64,000 nt of DNA from Shewanella frigidimarina (GCF_003797125.1 NZ_RKKE01000008.1:1-64000), one strand, 5' to 3'; shown: positions 35,973 to 46,079, counted from the stretch's first letter. A program made the numbers and translations. The notes: generated by a model from the letters alone, not told the origin.

Positions 35973-36488
35973 ATGGAAAAAGCTAATAGTTTCACTAAAG
36001 AGCAACTTGTCGCATGTGGTCATGGCAATCTTTTAGGCCCAAATAGACCACGTTTACCTGTAGACAATATGTTGATGATTGACCGTATCATTACCATTAA
36101 TGAAGATGGTGGTGCATTTGGTAAAGGTGAAATTATTGCCGAACTCGATATCACACCGGATCTATGGTTTTTTGATTGCCACTTTATCAGTGATCCTGTA
36201 ATGCCTGGTTGTTTAGGTTTGGATGCTATGTGGCAACTTGTTGGTTTCTTCCTAGGCTGGGAAGGCGCTGAAGGTAAAGGTCGTGCATTAGGTGTGGGTG
36301 AAGTGAAATTTACCGGCCAAGTATTACCTGATGCAAAGAAAGTGACTTACAAGCTTAATATTAAACGTAAAATACACCGTAAATTGGTTATGGGTATAGC
36401 AGATGCCACTATGGAAGTTGATGGTCGTCAAATATACTCAGCAACTGATTTAAAAGTAGGTATTTTCAGTGATACATCAACTTTCTAG
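35973..36488 (+). CDS. fabA: 3-hydroxydecanoyl-ACP dehydratase/isomerase
   Basis: Dehydrates 3-hydroxydecanoyl-ACP and isomerises the product to the cis-3 form, the branch point into unsaturated fatty acids. The 171-residue protein is typical in length. The hot-dog fold active site is intact: the His in FFDCHFISDPVMPG and the Asp in CLGLDAMWQL on the long central helix. It lies 75 bp after ycbZ, behind FadR- and FabR-like operators, and is followed by a terminator shared with the converging rmf. Confidence 0.97.
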   Translation: MEKANSFTKEQLVACGHGNLLGPNRPRLPVDNMLMIDRIITINEDGGAFGKGEIIAELDITPDLWFFDCHFISDPVMPGCLGLDAMWQLVGFFLGWEGAEGKGRALGVGEVKFTGQVLPDAKKVTYKLNIKRKIHRKLVMGIADATMEVDGRQIYSATDLKVGIFSDTSTF

Positions 36489-36529
36489 TTAAAACTACTT
36501 TACCTCAAAATACGTTGAACATGTTGCTC

Positions 36530-36560
36530 AATGCCCTCCGATCTGCATCGCGAGGGCATT
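36530..36560. terminator. hairpin between fabA and rmf
   Basis: AATGCCCTC / GAGGGCATT stem with a CG-bounded loop between convergent genes. T-runs are short on both strands (TTTC on the plus strand), so termination may be partial. Confidence 0.65.
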
Positions 36561-36584
36561 TCATTAACTGTTACTTATTAAGTA

Positions 36585-36761
36585 CTACTTGTTAAATAAG
36601 CCATTAAGACGACCGTCAATACCTTCACGCCATCCACCTAACCATTGAGACCGTGAATCCAGATTCGAATGGGGACAAACCTCCTTAGAACGCCCTCCTA
36701 CTCCGGCTTGAAATCCTTTTGAAAATGCTCTGTCTAAACGATCTCTCTTCTGTCTTTTCAT
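36585..36761 (-). CDS. rmf: ribosome modulation factor
   Basis: A 58-residue basic protein that pairs ribosomes into inactive 100S dimers in stationary phase. The frame from ATG 36761 to TAG 36585 opens MKRQKRDRLDRAFSKGFQAG, then GGRSKEVCP and SQWLGGWREGIDGRLNG. It aligns over its whole length with E. coli RMF (MKRQKRDRLERAHQRGYQAG, SQWLGGWREAM). It lies convergent to fabA, the conserved location in gammaproteobacteria. In relatives expression rises with ppGpp on entry to stationary phase; no such site is proven here. Confidence 0.95.
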   Translation of the reverse strand: MKRQKRDRLDRAFSKGFQAGVGGRSKEVCPHSNLDSRSQWLGGWREGIDGRLNGLFNK

Positions 36762-36910
36762 GCATGCGTCCTCTTCAGTGACAGGCTTCTGTTTGACATG
36801 ATAAAGCTGAAGCCTTGCATATAGAAATAGATCGTTTTTTAGTCAAAATCAACCCAAAAAACCATCATTTTAATGATCTGTTATTAAGGTATTGAGAATT
36901 AGGTTAAAAA

Positions 36911-36935
36911 AAATCGAGGAATATTTCCTCGATTT
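36911..36935 (-). terminator. terminator of the rlmKL-grx-uup-DUF3466 run
   Basis: Perfect stem AAATCGAGGAA / TTCCTCGATTT, followed on the minus strand by TTTTTAACC. It lies about 80 bp beyond the DUF3466 stop. Confidence 0.85.
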
Positions 36936-37012
36936 ATTTATGGTTCTAGACTACCCCCAGTTTGGGGTGCTAGATGACTGTGACTACACTGAGTCTATAA
37001 TGACAGTTGAGC

Positions 37013-38902
37013 CTATTTTTTTACTCGACGACGCAACCATAATAATGGCAGAGTGAATAACCAAGCAAAACTGGCTGCACCTTTACGCTCATAAGCCTCT
37101 TCTTCAACTGTGTCTGAAGTAGTACATGCTTCACCAGCGGTTGGTTTCAAAATAACCATTCGCGGCAAATATGCTGTTACTGGAGCACCGTTTCCGTCTA
37201 GTTCAAATAGCGGTAGGTTATTTTCACCGACAAGCACATTACCAGTAGTTGCATCGGTTTGATATTGTGGCTTACGAATAAATGCAGTCCCTACAATCGT
37301 ACCGTCTTCATTAATGCTATTGGCTTCTACAACTTGAATATCAGTGTCGTAAGTTAATATTTCACCAGTACCATCTTGAATACTCACTTGATGACGAGCC
37401 CACTCTCCATCAGTATTCTGTTCGTAACCTTTAGACCCACAGGTAAGGCGATCGTTTAGATTAAAAAATTCGCTGGTACTATTTTCAAATAGAAAACCGA
37501 CTTTTGGACGAGGCTTTTCTTTGTCGTAAGTTGATTCAACATAACCGACAACTTGTCCTTTATTGTTGATATCTTTAGGTTTGCTACTTAAATCTGACAA
37601 TGTGGTTTGGAAGTCATTCGGCGTAACAATCCCTTGTTCTGGATTGTTAGTGTCTAATGTGAAGAATTTATCACGCAAATAGCCACCAATATATTTGCGA
37701 TAACTGCCGACTAAAATACCATTATCATTAATATCATATGCGATAGAGCTAGTGACTTCATTCTCCATATCTACCCAATTATATTGATATTCACCACTGG
37801 CATTCTTTTTCCAGTAAGCCGCATCAAAATATAATTTATCGGTGTCACCGTTACGATAAACATGTGACCGGCCAGCCACATCATCATTCCCGTTAACACC
37901 TAATGCTTGGGCGGTGTAAATTAACGTTGAGTCCGTTGCAGGGGTTAAGCCTAACGGTAATTCAGTACGTTCTGGTACTCCGGCATCGTCTATGTTATTT
38001 AAATCCCACACTAAAGCGCGTGTTTGATAAATAATATAACGACGGCTGTTAGCGTCTGGGTACTCATAACCTTGAATACAAATAGCGAGTGGCGTAGGGT
38101 TATCTGCATCGGTGTCTTCTGCAGTTGTAATACAGCTATCTACACGGTCAACACTCGATGAAGCCAATGCAGTACTACCATAACCAACAACAAGGTTATT
38201 TTCATTTACATCGGCAGCAACAGACGAACCACCTAACTCAACGGTAGCAGCACTAGTATCTGCATCTTGTTCACGAACATAGGTTGTGTAAGGAGGTATT
38301 AATGAAAATTCGACATCATCTTTTACTGCAATGGCACGAAGTTCAAAGTCACGATAATACCAAAGCTCTTGTGTTGTGCTTGTACCTTCATAAGCCAAGG
38401 TCTTTTGCTCACCAGTATAAGCACCTACTTTGGTGCCATTACTGTTAAGACCATAGAAGAAAGTATCAATTGAATTAACAACAAGTTCACCATCACTGTC
38501 TACGTCAGTAGGATTAGTCGTACCAGCTAAGCTATAAAATGTAGGTTTCCAAGCACCTTCAGCGGCATTTGCGCTAGTCGTGACGGTAAAGTTATTTGCT
38601 TCTATTGGCTTTAATACTGAATAGGTAATTTCTTCTGCATCAGAAATACCATCTTCAACATCAATGATGCCGCCTTCAATGTCTTCGGTGCTAAGTTTCT
38701 TTTTACCTTTTGAAATACCGACAACTTCGTCTTGACTGTTCACAGCCATGGCATAGCCATTACGTGTACCGTCAATAGTGCCATTTAGGTCGAAATCTTC
38801 AATATTAACAATTTCATATACTGGCGCAGCTTGAACTGTTCCAATCACACTTAATACACCTATCGCAACAAGGGATAAGGCTTTATCAAACTTTAACTTC
38901 AT
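37013..38902 (-). CDS. DUF3466 family exported protein with C-terminal sorting tail
   Basis: A 629-residue exported protein of the DUF3466 family found in Shewanella and Vibrio; function unknown. The signal peptide is about 1-25 (VLSVIGTVQA-AP). The body contains repeated short elements of the kind NGYAMAVNSQDEVVG, DVNENNLVVGYG, DINDNGILVGSYR, DINNKGQVVGYV and SINEDGTIVGTA. These resemble HAF-type beta-repeats and probably form a propeller-like fold. The tail, KGAASFAWLFTLPLLWLRRR, is a GlyGly-CTERM-like hydrophobic segment with Arg cluster, usually linked to rhombosortase processing and type II secretion. It lies 25 bp after uup. Confidence 0.82.
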   Translation of the reverse strand: MKLKFDKALSLVAIGVLSVIGTVQAAPVYEIVNIEDFDLNGTIDGTRNGYAMAVNSQDEVVGISKGKKKLSTEDIEGGIIDVEDGISDAEEITYSVLKPIEANNFTVTTSANAAEGAWKPTFYSLAGTTNPTDVDSDGELVVNSIDTFFYGLNSNGTKVGAYTGEQKTLAYEGTSTTQELWYYRDFELRAIAVKDDVEFSLIPPYTTYVREQDADTSAATVELGGSSVAADVNENNLVVGYGSTALASSSVDRVDSCITTAEDTDADNPTPLAICIQGYEYPDANSRRYIIYQTRALVWDLNNIDDAGVPERTELPLGLTPATDSTLIYTAQALGVNGNDDVAGRSHVYRNGDTDKLYFDAAYWKKNASGEYQYNWVDMENEVTSSIAYDINDNGILVGSYRKYIGGYLRDKFFTLDTNNPEQGIVTPNDFQTTLSDLSSKPKDINNKGQVVGYVESTYDKEKPRPKVGFLFENSTSEFFNLNDRLTCGSKGYEQNTDGEWARHQVSIQDGTGEILTYDTDIQVVEANSINEDGTIVGTAFIRKPQYQTDATTGNVLVGENNLPLFELDGNGAPVTAYLPRMVILKPTAGEACTTSDTVEEEAYERKGAASFAWLFTLPLLWLRRRVKK

Positions 38903-38927
38903 GTAACTATTCCTGTTTTATTATGCT

Positions 38928-40844
38928 TTACTTCAGTGACTCAAGCTCTTCCCATCGCTCGAAGCAAACTTCTAAATTCTGTTCTTTTTCTGCCAACAAC
39001 TGCAGTGCTTTATTGACCAAATCCTGCGGTTGATTATAAAAATCAGCACCCGCTATTGTTTGCTGCAATTGGGCAATATCTTGTTCGAGCTGTTCCATTT
39101 GGCTCGGAAGCGTATCTAATTCTTTTTGCAATTTATAAGACAGTTTTTTGACTGCTTTCTCAGGGATACTGACAGGCTTTGTTTCAACCACTGCGGTAGG
39201 TTGGACAACATTAGTTGCAACAGGTTCCTCAGAATAAAACTTTGCACCTTGAGCAACAGCATCATGGTAACCACCAACATACTCAGCCCATTGTCCATTG
39301 CCCGCAAACCACCAACTGCTAGTAACGGTATTGTCGATAAATGCTCTATCGTGGCTCACGATAAGTAATGTACCAGCAAAATCAGCAAGTAGTGACTCTA
39401 ACAACTCTAACGTCTCAATATCAAGATCGTTTGTTGGTTCATCGAGAATAATTAAATTGGCAGGGCGTAATAATAATCTCGCCAATAACAAACGGTTCTT
39501 TTCACCACCAGAAAGTGCTTTTACCGGAGTACGAGCACGCATTGGCGAGAATAAGAAATCTTGTAGATAGCTTAGAATATGGCGATCTTGGCCATTAATG
39601 GTGACGGTACTTTTACCCTCACCAACGTTTTCTTCTACTGTTTTTTCTGGATCAAGCGCTTCACGATACTGGTCAAAATAGGCAACGTCTAGCTTAGTAC
39701 CGACTTTAATTTCGCCAGATTGAGGCTGTAGTTTTTCAATTAACAGTTTGATTAGCGTTGATTTACCGCAACCATTTGGGCCAATTAACGCTATGCGGTC
39801 ACCACGTATAACAGTAGTACTGAAATCTTTAACTAAGTTTTTATCCGGTAAATTATAATTAACATTTTTAATATCAAATACTAACTTACCAGAACGTTCG
39901 TTATCAGATACCGACATTTTGGCGTTACCTTGACGGTTTAAGCGTTCACTACGTTCGGTACGTAGAGCTTTTAACGCTCGAACACGTCCTTCATTTCGAG
40001 TACGACGTGCTTTAACACCTTGACGGATCCAGGTTTCTTCGTCGGCAAGTTTCTTATCAAAATGAGCGTTTTTCTCAGCTTCAACTCGTAACCATTCTTG
40101 CTTACCATCTAAATAAGCTTGGTAGTTACCTGGAAATGAGATCACGACACCACGATCTAAATCGACGATACGCGTTGCCATTCTTTGAATAAAACCACGG
40201 TCATGGCTGACAAATACTATGGCGCCTTTAAAGCTTAATAAAAATTGCTCTAACCACTCAATAGTATCGATATCTAAATGGTTTGTAGGTTCGTCAAGTA
40301 ACAATAAATCAGGATTAACAACAAGTGCACGAGCTAACGCCACTTTACGCTGCCAACCACCAGACAATTCATTTAATGGCTTATCAGGATCAAGGCCTAA
40401 CAATTGACAGTTTTGGATAATGCGTGAATCTAATTGCCAGCCGTCATTGTGATCTAATACTTCTTGAAGACGCTGCATTTGATTCAGCATACGATCCATT
40501 TGCTCAGGATTCGCATCTGCAACATCATGAGATAATTGATGATACTGTTCTAATGCTTCACCAATTTCTTTCAAACCCGCCGCTATATAAGAGTAAACCG
40601 ATCCAGTTTCTGCTTTAGGAGGGTCTTGCTGTAAACGGCTAACGTTAACGTCATTTGCAATATTAAACTCACCATCATCAAGTAATACATCACCTGATAA
40701 TACTTTCATTAAACTTGATTTACCGGCGCCATTACGCCCGACGATACATACGCGCTCACCAGGTTCAATGGTAAAGTCTGCATTTAACAGCAAAGGAATG
40801 TAACCGTAGGCTAACGAGCCATTATTAATCCGTACCAGACTCAA
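38928..40844 (-). CDS. uup: ABC-F ATPase Uup
   Basis: A 638-residue ABC-F protein with two ATPase domains and no membrane part, acting on ribosomes or branched DNA; E. coli Uup affects transposon excision. Walker A motifs are GRNGAGKSSLMKVL and GPNGCGKSTLIKLL, signatures LSGGWQRKVALARAL and LSGGEKNRLLLARLL, Walker B LLLLDEPTNHLDID and LIILDEPTNDLDIE. The C-terminal coiled coil (about 560-638) is typical of Uup. The start is a TTG at 40844 preceded by TAGGAG at 6 bp, and family N-termini begin MSL. One base separates it from the glutaredoxin stop. Confidence 0.94.
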   Translation of the reverse strand: MSLVRINNGSLAYGYIPLLLNADFTIEPGERVCIVGRNGAGKSSLMKVLSGDVLLDDGEFNIANDVNVSRLQQDPPKAETGSVYSYIAAGLKEIGEALEQYHQLSHDVADANPEQMDRMLNQMQRLQEVLDHNDGWQLDSRIIQNCQLLGLDPDKPLNELSGGWQRKVALARALVVNPDLLLLDEPTNHLDIDTIEWLEQFLLSFKGAIVFVSHDRGFIQRMATRIVDLDRGVVISFPGNYQAYLDGKQEWLRVEAEKNAHFDKKLADEETWIRQGVKARRTRNEGRVRALKALRTERSERLNRQGNAKMSVSDNERSGKLVFDIKNVNYNLPDKNLVKDFSTTVIRGDRIALIGPNGCGKSTLIKLLIEKLQPQSGEIKVGTKLDVAYFDQYREALDPEKTVEENVGEGKSTVTINGQDRHILSYLQDFLFSPMRARTPVKALSGGEKNRLLLARLLLRPANLIILDEPTNDLDIETLELLESLLADFAGTLLIVSHDRAFIDNTVTSSWWFAGNGQWAEYVGGYHDAVAQGAKFYSEEPVATNVVQPTAVVETKPVSIPEKAVKKLSYKLQKELDTLPSQMEQLEQDIAQLQQTIAGADFYNQPQDLVNKALQLLAEKEQNLEVCFERWEELESLK

Positions 40845-40845
40845 T

Positions 40846-41082
40846 CTAAACTCCTAAAAATTCTTGTAATTGTGCGGCATCGAAAGGCCAGAATAACTCA
40901 CGTTCGCCCTGTACAAATACAGGAATGCTCATGCCATAACGCTCAGCAAGTGATGCGTTATCACAAATATCGATGTGCTGATAATTTATTGCGGTTTGGT
41001 CAACCAATACTTGTGCTATATCACACAGATGGCAACCCTCTGTGTGATATAGCACATAAGCGACTGAACTATTTTTTTGCAT
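40846..41082 (-). CDS. glutaredoxin-like (DUF836) protein
   Basis: A 78-residue thioredoxin-fold protein of the glutaredoxin-like DUF836 group. The redox motif is CHLC in LYHTEGCHLCDIAQ (about residues 11-24), and the cis-proline region is MSIPVFVQ. It overlaps the end of rlmKL by 14 bp and is immediately followed by uup, an arrangement kept in relatives. The substrate is unknown. Confidence 0.87.
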   Translation of the reverse strand: MQKNSSVAYVLYHTEGCHLCDIAQVLVDQTAINYQHIDICDNASLAERYGMSIPVFVQGERELFWPFDAAQLQEFLGV

Positions 41083-43207
41083 GTGTCAGTAGCCACACAT
41101 TATGGATATGTGGATTACGTTTATAATCCAGCGGTAAACATAAATGGTCGATATTAGTCACGTCGATACCAGCTTGGTTCAACGCTTCGATATCCATTTT
41201 AAATTTACGTTTGTTATTTGAGAAAATAAGCTCGCCATTTGGAGAAAGCAACTTAATTAACCCGCCCAACATCTCTGCATGGTCGCGTTGCACATCCCAA
41301 CTGTCTTCCATACGTTTTGAATTTGAAAACGTCGGAGGGTCGATAAAAATGAGTTCATATTTTTGATGACTATTATCTTTTATCCACTGCAAACAGTCTG
41401 CCTGTATAAAATCGTATTTAGCACCAGACAAACCATTTAAGGCAAAGTTTTCTTTGGCCCAATTGATGTAGGTATTAGACATGTCGATGGTGGTAACTGA
41501 TTTAGCTCCGCCAATCGCAGCATGGACTGATGCAGACCCCGTGTAAGCGAATAAATTGAGGACATTTTTGCCTTTAGCTTTATCGCCAACCAATTTACGT
41601 GTAACACGGTGATCGAGAAACAAACCAGTATCGAGATAACCGGTTAAGTTAAGTTTAAATTTAGCACCATATTCTTCAGTGATAACTTCAACTTTACGTT
41701 CGTCAATTTTTTGATACTGGTTAGCACCCTTCTGACGTTCACGAGTTTTCAAGGTGATACGATCAGGATGAATCCCTAAGGCACCTGGCAACGCTAAAAG
41801 CACATCACTAATACGGCGTTTGGTCACCGCTTCAGGAATAGTTGCTGGAGCTGAATATTCTTGAATAACAACATAATCGACGTATCTATCAATGGCGACG
41901 TTGTATTCAGGTAAATCAGCATCATATAAACGATAACTGTCTATGCGCTCTTTTTTAGCCCATTTCTCAAACTGTTTAACATTCTTTTTAATACGATTCG
42001 CAAATGCTGGCGCAATGTCGATAATATCAACACCTTCAGGCAATTCAGGCACGTCGCGGCGGGTACTGTTGGCGTGTAAGGTATAAATGTTAAAAGCACA
42101 TTCTAATGCGCCGTTGAACATTTTCATCTGCTTATCAGCTTTTAGTTTAAGCGATGATATAAGTTCAACATCACTGCACAACATAGCTATTTTCCAGCCA
42201 CCAAACTCTTTTTTAAACTTATCACCGAGTTGGTAATAAAGTTGTAAAAGCTCGGTCACATTACCCAAACGCTCACCGTAAGGCGGGTTAGAAATCAAAA
42301 AGCCTTCACTTACAGGAGGCGTTACATCGAGCGCATCTGACACACTAAATTCAATTAATTCAGCAACACCAGCATTCTCAGCATTACGCTTAGCGATAGA
42401 AATCAGGTGAGGTTCGATGTCTGAACCGTAAAATTTAAGCTTACAACGCGTTTTGCCCAATGTTGCACGCGCTTGAGCTTCGTCAAAAATAACCTGCCAC
42501 ATTGCTTTATTGTGACTCTGCCAATTTTCGAAACCAAATTTCTCACGTTTTAGTCCAGGCGCAATATCAGCAGCCATTAATGCCGCTTCTATTAGTACCG
42601 TGCCACTACCGCAAAATGGGTCAAGCACAGTAATAGGATTAGCTTGCCAACCACTGCGTACCAACATATTGGCAGCGAGATTTTCTTTTAATGGTGCTTC
42701 GCCCGTAGTTGAACGGTATCCACGTTGGTGTAAAGAAGCGCCTGAGAAATTCATCGAAATAGTCAGTTGCCCATTACGATAATGGGCATCAATTTTAAAA
42801 TCTGGATTGACACGTTCTACATCGGGACGAGGAGTACCATCATCACGAAAACGGTCAACAACAGCATCTTTAATTTTCAGCGCACCAAATTGAGTGTTAT
42901 TAATGAAACCACCCGTGCCGTGAAAATCAATACTGAAGGTTTTTTTATGGGAAAAATGCGATGGCCAATCAATGCAGTATGCTGCGTTATAAAGTTGCTC
43001 AGCAGAATCACAAGCTCCTTTATAGATGACTAATACGATACGGCTCGCTAAACGAGTCCATAATGTAATGCGATAAGCCAGCTCTAATGAAGCAGAAAAA
43101 TATACTCCAGCAACACTTTCTTTAACATCGGTTGCTCCGAACTCTTTAAGTTCAGAAGCAAGGCTATATTCGAAACCCTTTGGGGCTGCAGCAAAAAAAT
43201 TAAACAT
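41069..43207 (-). CDS. rlmL: 23S rRNA (guanine-2445-N2)/(guanine-2069-N7) methyltransferase
   Basis: A bifunctional 712-residue enzyme (RlmKL) that methylates G2445 (N2) and G2069 (N7) of 23S rRNA with S-adenosylmethionine. Domains in order: ferredoxin-like/THUMP RNA-binding (about 1-160), RlmL methyltransferase with DPFCGSGTVLIEAALMA and SNPPYGERLG (about 165-385), and RlmK methyltransferase with FAYTGSASVHAAIGGAKSV and FIDPPTFSNSKRM (about 400-712). Full length. It is the first gene of a run with glutaredoxin, uup and DUF3466, divergent from the initiator-tRNA array. Confidence 0.95.
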   Translation of the reverse strand: MFNFFAAAPKGFEYSLASELKEFGATDVKESVAGVYFSASLELAYRITLWTRLASRIVLVIYKGACDSAEQLYNAAYCIDWPSHFSHKKTFSIDFHGTGGFINNTQFGALKIKDAVVDRFRDDGTPRPDVERVNPDFKIDAHYRNGQLTISMNFSGASLHQRGYRSTTGEAPLKENLAANMLVRSGWQANPITVLDPFCGSGTVLIEAALMAADIAPGLKREKFGFENWQSHNKAMWQVIFDEAQARATLGKTRCKLKFYGSDIEPHLISIAKRNAENAGVAELIEFSVSDALDVTPPVSEGFLISNPPYGERLGNVTELLQLYYQLGDKFKKEFGGWKIAMLCSDVELISSLKLKADKQMKMFNGALECAFNIYTLHANSTRRDVPELPEGVDIIDIAPAFANRIKKNVKQFEKWAKKERIDSYRLYDADLPEYNVAIDRYVDYVVIQEYSAPATIPEAVTKRRISDVLLALPGALGIHPDRITLKTRERQKGANQYQKIDERKVEVITEEYGAKFKLNLTGYLDTGLFLDHRVTRKLVGDKAKGKNVLNLFAYTGSASVHAAIGGAKSVTTIDMSNTYINWAKENFALNGLSGAKYDFIQADCLQWIKDNSHQKYELIFIDPPTFSNSKRMEDSWDVQRDHAEMLGGLIKLLSPNGELIFSNNKRKFKMDIEALNQAGIDVTNIDHLCLPLDYKRNPHIHNVWLLTHAKK

Positions 43208-43395
43208 GTATTAGTCAGTCATCGGTTACGCAAAATTCAGTGCAGCATTATACCTGCTCAAACACATAACCCCAACGACTTATCGAAATGGACGGTTAAA
43301 ATCCCTTATTTTTGGGTTAATTTGGCAATATTGTACGATAAAGCAGTGACTCGCTTATTTTACCAGCAAACAAATAGCTATCGCCTAGATTTTAC

Positions 43396-43424
43396 TTGCA
43401 AATATAAACGGGGATCGCTATAGT
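43396..43424 (+). promoter_or_regulatory. sigma70 promoter of the initiator-tRNA array
   Basis: TTGCAA (43396-43401), a 17-bp spacer and TATAGT (43419-43424), followed by a GC-rich discriminator CGCCCCGC as in stringently controlled stable-RNA promoters. The first tRNA begins about 70 bp downstream. Confidence 0.75.
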
Positions 43425-43502
43425 TCGCCCCGCTTTGAAGCAGACCGTTAAACACGCTAACTAGTAAGTTTAATAAGATGAATTAAAGCAGCGTCAATCG
43501 GA

Positions 43503-43578
<76 letters not shown>

Positions 43579-43623
43579 TTTCTTTAATCAATAGAATAAA
43601 AATAATTGATAGCGTTTTTCGGA

Positions 43624-43699
<76 letters not shown>

Positions 43700-43744
43700 T
43701 TTCTTTAGTCAATAGAATAAAAATAATTGATAGCGTCAATCGGA

Positions 43745-43820
<76 letters not shown>

Positions 43821-43866
43821 TTTCTTTAGTCAATAGAATAAAAACAATTGATAGCGTTTTATCGGA

Positions 43867-43942
<76 letters not shown>

Positions 43943-43986
43943 TTTCTTTAGTCAATAGAATAAAAATAATTGATAGTGTTTTCGGA

Positions 43987-44081
43987 CGCAGGATAGAGCA
44001 GTTGATAATTTGTCGGGCTCAGCTTTTTATAAATAAAGAGTCGAAGGTCGTAGTTTTTATCAAGTCCTACTCCCGCAACCA
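43987..44081 (+). pseudogene. disrupted initiator tRNA, copy 5
   Basis: A 95-nt relative of the fMet gene. After GGGCTCA the anticodon-loop sequence TAACC is replaced by GCTTTTTATAAATAAAGAG plus T, and the T-loop GTTC is replaced by TTTTTATC. The CAT anticodon is lost, while the 3' end CCCGCAACCA is intact. The D-arm also carries changes (TTGATAATTTG). Confidence 0.9.
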
Positions 44082-44127
44082 TTTCTTTAGTCAATAGAAT
44101 AAAAACAATTGATAGCGTTTTATCGGA

Positions 44128-44222
44128 CGCAGGATAGAGCAGTTGATAACTTGTCGGGCTCAGCTTTTTATAAATAAAGAGTCGAAGGTCGTAGTTTTTA
44201 TCAAGTCCTACTCCCGCAACCA
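44128..44222 (+). pseudogene. disrupted initiator tRNA, copy 6
   Basis: Same two replacements at the same two places as copy 5, differing by a base or two elsewhere (TTGATAACTTG). The 141-bp unit spacing reflects the 19-base length gain. Confidence 0.9.
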
Positions 44223-44268
44223 TTTCTTTAATCAATAGAATAAAAATAATTGATAGCGTTTTATCGGA

Positions 44269-44344
<76 letters not shown>

Positions 44345-44399
44345 TTTTATATTCGTAATGTCTTCTTTTACCTAAAATCTCATCATAAAATCAATTTCT

Positions 44400-44474
44400 T
44401 ACTCGTCGGACTCAGCTTTTATAAAAAAAGAGTCGAAGGTCGTAGATTTTTATCAAGTCCTACTCCCGCAACCA
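44400..44474 (+). pseudogene. 5'-truncated disrupted initiator tRNA, copy 8
   Basis: Begins at ACTCGTCGGACTCAG and carries a variant of the same insert (AGCTTTTATAAAAAAAGAG), then TCGAAGGTCGTAG, a TTTTTATC replacement of the T-loop, and an intact CCCGCAACCA end. The acceptor 5' strand and D-arm are missing. Confidence 0.85.
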
Positions 44475-44734
44475 TTTTCTATTGTTATACCTTTCCTTGT
44501 AATTTCCCTGCTTTAATTATCTGCACCTAGAACTATATCTTTATCGTGCCCCTATTTTTATATTTTAACCTCAATCTCACATCTTAATTAATTTTTATAG
44601 CTCGTCCAGAGAGTATGAAATGATTAATGTCACTCGCCGGACTCAAAAAATAAAAGCTGTTATGAGCCCAGACGACATTTATATCCCCAGCCCCAAAAAT
44701 ATTAACGTCATCAGTTGAGTCTCTTTCTAGTGCG

Positions 44735-45097
44735 TTATTTTGATGTTGGTAGCGATAATTTCCACCAACTCAGCATCCCACCTTCAAGTTGATATACATC
44801 AGAAAATCCAAACTGTTTAAGTTTTCTAACCCCAGGGATACTGCGATGGGCAGAGAGACATATCACGACAGTTGTTATCTCTGGTGATAATTCAAGATGC
44901 TTTATCGCATCAATAGAAAGCGACGTGATAGGCAGATTTATCGAGCCTTCTATATGTGACCTGTCCCATTCCATTTTTGAGCGCACATCAATAATCTGAA
45001 CATCATTTTTCTGGAGTCTTTTATATACGCCTTGAGCATGCATTTCAGGTACCTTACCAAACGGTAACCATTGACAGATTTTGGTTAATATCGACAT
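44735..45097 (-). CDS. rhodanese-like protein
   Basis: A 120-residue single-domain rhodanese. The active-site loop is CLSAHRSIPGVRKL (Cys at about residue 80), preceded by IIDVRSKMEWDRSHIEGSIN, the typical rhodanese entry motif. The loop differs from the classic CxxGxR form, so sulfurtransferase activity is likely but the substrate is unknown. No signal peptide is clear; the N-terminus MSILTKICQWLPFGKV may associate with membranes. Isolated gene. Confidence 0.85.
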   Translation of the reverse strand: MSILTKICQWLPFGKVPEMHAQGVYKRLQKNDVQIIDVRSKMEWDRSHIEGSINLPITSLSIDAIKHLELSPEITTVVICLSAHRSIPGVRKLKQFGFSDVYQLEGGMLSWWKLSLPTSK

Positions 45098-45468
45098 CTA
45101 TGAATTCCTAATATTGATTTTTAATGTGCTTGCCTAACAAAGCTTGATTCAGAAGCGTTCATTGCCAAGCCATAAAGCTAAATATTGGCAAGTTAACTTT
45201 TATGGAAAACATCATCATGAATGGCGATTGCCTTTCCTATCTCTAATGTCTACCACACAAGTCGTTTCATCAAGCTTTGATCCACTATTTATATTACCGA
45301 CTTGAAATCTGACATTAAACAACAATCAAGAAACCGAGCTTTTTGAAAAAAAGCTCTGGGACTACATAATACAGCAGCATTATATTAACTATGCGATCAT
45401 GCAGCACTGGCATGCTCTATTTACAGTCACTGTTGTCGACGATTTTGCGCTACAACACATCAATAAAA
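45098..45468. other. intergenic region, nothing recognised
   Basis: About 370 bp between the rhodanese gene and a terminator. It contains one hairpin TTGCCAA/TTGGCAA near 45162-45191 but no gene or symmetric recombination site. Confidence 0.5.
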
Positions 45469-45496
45469 ATGCCGAATGATTTCTCATTCGGCATTA
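45469..45496 (-). terminator. terminator of the prmB-aroC-to-TrmH gene run
   Basis: Perfect stem AATGCCGAATGA / TCATTCGGCATT with a TTTC loop, followed on the minus strand by TTTATTG; 18 bp past the TrmH-family stop. Confidence 0.9.
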
Positions 45497-45513
45497 TCTA
45501 AAGTGCAATACAG

Positions 45514-46056
45514 TTACTTCAACCAGTGTTTCACTTTGGTACGATTATTATTGTCTCGGCTTTGCTTAATCAATTCATCATCAGCTTTAATTTGAGTCGT
45601 TTTAGCCAAACGGTCATAGAGTAAAACATTCACTGATGCAGCTAAATTCATACACCCTAAAGTCGGCACATACACAACATCACCAGCAGCATCAATTAAT
45701 TGCTGTGGGATAGTGCCATCTTCTGGACCGAATATATAAAAGGCATTATCTGGATGAATAAATAAAGGCAACGGCGTCGCCCCAACAACAAGATCAACAC
45801 AGACTATCGTTGCGCCATCAGGCACACTATCAAGTAGTGACTCGACGCCAACTAAAGGGATACGCTTGGCTGCATCTTTAGTGTCCACATCGTATTGGGC
45901 ATCACCCGACTTAGCCGCTAATTCGTAGCGTTTGCCTGTATAGCAAACATTATCTACACCGTAGCAACCTGCTGCTCGCATAATACCGCCAACATTGACC
46001 GGCGTTTTTGGGTTAACTAAACCAATAGTAACGTGTTGCAAAGAGGTATTTACCAT
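45514..46056 (-). CDS. TrmH/SpoU-family RNA methyltransferase
   Basis: A 180-residue SPOUT-class RNA 2'-O-methyltransferase. It retains the N-terminal GLVNPKTPVNVGGIMRAAGC motif and the knot motifs YIFGPEDGTIPQ and VPTLGCMNLAASVNVLLYDR, which form the S-adenosylmethionine pocket. The RNA target is not known; the protein is shorter than TrmH and lacks an added substrate domain. It is the last gene of the run starting at prmB, 24 bp after yfcL. Confidence 0.85.
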   Translation of the reverse strand: MVNTSLQHVTIGLVNPKTPVNVGGIMRAAGCYGVDNVCYTGKRYELAAKSGDAQYDVDTKDAAKRIPLVGVESLLDSVPDGATIVCVDLVVGATPLPLFIHPDNAFYIFGPEDGTIPQQLIDAAGDVVYVPTLGCMNLAASVNVLLYDRLAKTTQIKADDELIKQSRDNNNRTKVKHWLK

Positions 46057-46079
46057 AAAAGCTGTTTATCTAATCCAAG

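Noticed and set aside
45134..45200. attC-like site (GCCTAAC..GTTAACT with an inner TTGCCAA/TTGGCAA stem)
   Set aside because: The 3' box does not fit GTTRRRY, and the arms next to the boxes are not complementary. There is no cassette arrangement around it.
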